A stretch of 35,129 nt of DNA from positions 1-35,129 of the forward strand of contig CAYQMF010000064.1 in NCBI GenBank assembly GCA_964418595.1. The letters run 5' to 3'. The translations under genes and the position numbers were made by a program. The notes under the pieces were generated by a model. The model was not told the origin of the DNA. It was given only the letters and a program-made list of their open reading frames with translations, and searched no databases. This document shows, piece after piece, positions 32,858-35,129 of the stretch (the stretch's first letter is position 1; the number at the start of each line of letters is the position of its first letter). Source of the DNA: CAYQMF01 sp964418595. GTDB taxonomy: Bacteria; Planctomycetota; UBA1135; UBA2386.

Positions 32858-33808
32858 ATGCTGACCGTCGCCGACGCCGACGTCGCCCGCCTCCTCTCGC
32901 TCGCCGACCTGATCCCGGCGCTGCGCACCGGCTTCGCGGCGCCGATCGAGGTGCCGCCGCGGCACCACCATTCGTACGGCAGCGGCGCGGCGACGCCCTC
33001 GACGCTGCTCCTGATGCCGGCGTGGCAGGACGGCGAGTTCGTGGGTGTGAAGGTCGCGACCGTGTCGCCGGAGAACGGCGCGCGCGGCCTGCCGGTAGTG
33101 CACGCGACCTACCTGCTGCTCGATGCGGGCGACGGACGCATGCTCGCGACCATCGATGCGCGCACGCTGACCGCCCGCCGCACGGCGGCCACCTCGGCGC
33201 TGGCGGCGTCGTTCCTCGCGCGCGCGGACGCGCGCACGCTCCTGATGGTGGGGACCGGGACGCTGGCGCGCGAGTTGGTCCCCGCGCACGCCGCGGTGCG
33301 GCCGCTGCGCCGGGTGCTGGTGTTCGGGCGCAACCCGGTGCGCGCGCAACGACTGGTGGACGAGCTGCGCGTGCCCGGCGTCGTGCTCGAGGTGTGCGAA
33401 GACCTCGGCGACGCGGTTGCCGAAGCCGACGTGATCTCGTGTGCGACGGTGAGCCGCGATCCGCTGATCGCCGGCCGCTGGCTGCGCCCGGGCCAGCACC
33501 TCGACCTCGTCGGCGCGTATCGGCCGGACATGCGCGAGGCGGACACGGCGGCGATCGCGCGCAGCGTGGTGTTCGTCGATTCGCTGGCCAGCGCGCCGCG
33601 CGAGGCCGGTGACCTCGCGATCCCGCTGGCGGAGGGGACGATCGAGGCGAGCCACGTGGTCGCGGATCTGTTCGCGCTCTGTCGCAGCGAGGCCCTGGGG
33701 CGGCGGCGGGCCGACGAGATCACGGTCTTCAAGTCGGTGGGGCACGCGCTCGAGGACTTCGTCGCCGCCACCGCCGTGTACCGTCGCCTGCGCCCCGACC
33801 AGCCATGA
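32858..33808 (+). CDS. Ornithine cyclodeaminase/mu-crystallin family, likely delta1-pyrroline-2-carboxylate reductase
   Basis: The product has 316 aa. The OCD/mu-crystallin fold is shown by LLMPAWQDGEFVGVKVATVS, ATIDARTLTARRTAATSALA, the nucleotide loop LMVGTGTLARELV, and DVISCATVSRDPLIAGRWLR followed by DLVGAYRPDMREAD. Some members cyclise ornithine, others reduce cyclic imines with NAD(P)H. The next gene, overlapping by 4 nt, encodes a trans-3-hydroxy-L-proline dehydratase whose product becomes delta1-pyrroline-2-carboxylate. The likely role is therefore reduction of that imine to L-proline. The assignment rests on context. Confidence 0.85.
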   Translation: MLTVADADVARLLSLADLIPALRTGFAAPIEVPPRHHHSYGSGAATPSTLLLMPAWQDGEFVGVKVATVSPENGARGLPVVHATYLLLDAGDGRMLATIDARTLTARRTAATSALAASFLARADARTLLMVGTGTLARELVPAHAAVRPLRRVLVFGRNPVRAQRLVDELRVPGVVLEVCEDLGDAVAEADVISCATVSRDPLIAGRWLRPGQHLDLVGAYRPDMREADTAAIARSVVFVDSLASAPREAGDLAIPLAEGTIEASHVVADLFALCRSEALGRRRADEITVFKSVGHALEDFVAATAVYRRLRPDQP

Positions 33809-34860
33809 CCGCCTACGACGAGATCGCCCGCCGCGGCACGCTGCGCGTGCCGGACACTTGGACCACCCTGCGCACGATCGACATGCACACAGGCGGCGAG
33901 CCGGTGCGCGTGGTCGTCGATGGCTGGCCGCGCGTCGAGGGTGCGACCATGCTCGAGCGCCGGCGCTACGTGCGCGCGCACCACGACCACCTGCGCACCG
34001 CGTTGATGTTCGAGCCGCGCGGCCACGCCGACATGTACGGCGTGCTGCCGCTGCCGCCGGAGCGGGCGGACTCGGACTTTGGCGTGCTGTTCCTGCACAA
34101 CGAGGGCTACAGCACCATGTGCGGGCACGCGACGCTCGCCGTGGCGAAGCTCGCCGTCGAGCAGGGGTGGGTCGCGGCGCGCGCGCCGCAGACGGAGATC
34201 GTGATCGACGCGCCCTGCGGCCAGCTCCGCGCCTACGCGCAGGTGCGCGACGGCAAGGTCGTCGCGGTCCAGTTCGACAACGTGCCGTCGTTCGTCGTCG
34301 CGCTCGACGAGACCGTCGAGGTGCCCAGGGTCGGCACGGTCCGCTACGACCTCGCCTACGGCGGCGCGTTCTACGCCTACGTCGATGCCACCGCGCTCGG
34401 GCTGCGCTGCGTGCCGGCGGAGCATCGCCGCGCCATCGACCTCGGCATGGCGATCAAACGCGCCGTCACCGCGCACAAGCGCAACGTCGTCCACCCCTTC
34501 GCGCCGGACCTCTCGTTCCTGTACGGCACGATCTTCGTCGAGCCGGCGCATTCGCCCGGCGCGCACAGCCGCAACCTGTGCGTGTTCGCGGCGGGCGAAG
34601 TCGATCGCTCCGCCACCGGCTCGGGCGTATCGGGTCGCGCCGCGATCCTGCACCGGCGTGGCGAGCTGCGCGCCGGCCAGACGATCACCATCGAGAGCCT
34701 GCTCGGCTCGACGATGACGGTCCGCGTCGTCGCCGAGACGACCTTCGGTCCGCACGAGGCGATCGTCCCTCGCGTCGGCGGGACTTCGCACCATGTCGGC
34801 GAACACCGGTTCGTGATCGATCCTGACGACCCGCTGCGCGACGGCTTCCTGCTGCGGTAG
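33805..34860 (+). CDS. trans-3-hydroxy-L-proline dehydratase (proline racemase family)
   Basis: The product has 351 aa. The first catalytic site keeps Cys106 in NEGYSTMCGHATLAV. The second, normally DRSPCGTG in racemases and epimerases, reads DRSATGSG with Thr271. Cys/Thr instead of Cys/Cys is the mark of trans-3-hydroxy-L-proline dehydratases; human L3HYPDH has Cys104 and Thr273. The N-terminal TIDMHTGGEPVRVV is also typical. It removes water from trans-3-hydroxy-L-proline; the enamine rearranges to delta1-pyrroline-2-carboxylate, which the upstream reductase converts to proline. The ATG overlaps the preceding stop (ATGA). The hydroxyproline could come from collagen-like or other scavenged peptides. 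Confidence 0.92.
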   Translation: MTAYDEIARRGTLRVPDTWTTLRTIDMHTGGEPVRVVVDGWPRVEGATMLERRRYVRAHHDHLRTALMFEPRGHADMYGVLPLPPERADSDFGVLFLHNEGYSTMCGHATLAVAKLAVEQGWVAARAPQTEIVIDAPCGQLRAYAQVRDGKVVAVQFDNVPSFVVALDETVEVPRVGTVRYDLAYGGAFYAYVDATALGLRCVPAEHRRAIDLGMAIKRAVTAHKRNVVHPFAPDLSFLYGTIFVEPAHSPGAHSRNLCVFAAGEVDRSATGSGVSGRAAILHRRGELRAGQTITIESLLGSTMTVRVVAETTFGPHEAIVPRVGGTSHHVGEHRFVIDPDDPLRDGFLLR

Positions 34861-34882
34861 GCCAGCGGCGCGTGACAACGGC

Positions 34883-35129
34883 TCAGCGCGTGAGCGCGAG
34901 CCCGTTGCTGATCGCGAAGCCGCACGGGTCGTCCGAGGCCTTGAACAGCGCCTGCGAAAAGACGGTGCCCGTGGTGAGGCCGGGCGGGAGGGCGAGGGCG
35001 AGAGTCACTTCGCCGTCTCCGCCGCCGATCGGCTGCGCGAACGGACTCGCGAGCGGCACGAAGAGCATCCCGCCGCAGAATGGGCGCGGGGCCGGGTCGG
35101 CGGCGACGACGAGCGCGCCGGGCAGGGCG
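34883..35129 (-). CDS. 3' end of a secreted protein with the shared C-terminal module (truncated by window edge)
   Basis: The minus-strand frame is open to the end of the window. Visible sequence: GALVVAADPAPRPFCGGMLF, VPLASPFAQPIGGGDGEV, LPPGLTTGTVFSQALF and the end SNGLALTR. The pattern P-(x)n-G-(x)n-Q-A followed by a terminal SNGLxL matches the module ends at 7760 and 20929. The start lies outside the window, so size and function cannot be stated. The internal Met at 35068 is not the real start. Confidence 0.7.
   Translation of the reverse strand, partial: ALPGALVVAADPAPRPFCGGMLFVPLASPFAQPIGGGDGEVTLALALPPGLTTGTVFSQALFKASDDPCGFAISNGLALTR

Overview
The window is about 35 kb of very GC-rich DNA, mostly around 70% G+C by eye, from a Gram-negative bacterium. 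An LPS heptosyltransferase and a Kdo/WaaP-type kinase point to an LPS outer membrane. The mix of a type I sulfatase, a CotH-type protein with an EF-hand, many large secreted proteins of unknown role, and a giant Ser/Thr kinase-ATPase-TPR protein looks most like Planctomycetota. That assignment is inference; no rRNA is present to settle it.

Layout. 1-1187: C-terminal half of Lon protease. 1188-1560: intergenic array of perfect hairpins. 1561-3360: PKD/propeller-like lipoprotein. 3364-5729: DTW/Tsr3-like gene coupled to a heptosyltransferase, with a divergent LPS kinase. 5795-7741: CotH-like secreted protein. About 7975-10243: a lower-GC island with its own promoter. It carries a frameshifted secreted HExxSH protein coupled to a 516-aa secreted protein, and broken gene ends flank it on both sides. 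10400-11764: CCA-adding/poly(A) polymerase-type nucleotidyltransferase. 11781-12653: SDR. About 12673-13949: TetR regulator and cupin, divergent around a palindromic operator, lying between the intact sulfatase and a decayed copy of that sulfatase's 3' end. 13975-16002: sulfatase. 16105-17316: Gly-rich secreted protein. 17341-18150: orphan ParB-like protein. 18317-20145: damaged stress-type cluster (YHS lipoprotein truncated into a sigma-factor tail, zinc-finger anti-sigma-like protein, frameshifted AhpD-like protein, cytochrome P460). 20146-20928: no supportable gene. 20929-22215: secreted protein. 22368-28420 (minus strand): ECF sigma factor -> B12-binding photosensor-like protein -> kinase/ATPase/TPR -> ROK protein. 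28836-30538 (plus strand): DUF378 membrane protein and an SDR-DUF2867 fusion, coupled. 30674-32771: class I fumarase and CYTH protein. 32858-34860: two-gene trans-3-hydroxy-L-proline catabolic operon. 34883-end: 3' end of another secreted protein.

The most interesting unit is at 26805-30538. An ECF sigma gene overlaps by 4 nt a cytoplasmic protein that has the exact Wx9EH signature of CarH/LitR adenosylcobalamin photoreceptors plus a B12-binding Rossmann domain, but no MerR DNA-binding domain. Divergent from it is a pair of genes of the kind often linked to light or singlet-oxygen responses. I infer a light/B12-gated sigma switch in which the photosensor acts on the sigma factor instead of on DNA.

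Two other themes recur. First, several small gene units sit beside decayed 3' ends of their neighbours (CotH tail at 10259, sulfatase tail at 12673, an orphan C-terminal module at 7760), which suggests repeated insertion or deletion at gene ends. Second, at least four secreted proteins or fragments end in the same loosely conserved C-terminal module, a possible surface or secretion tag.
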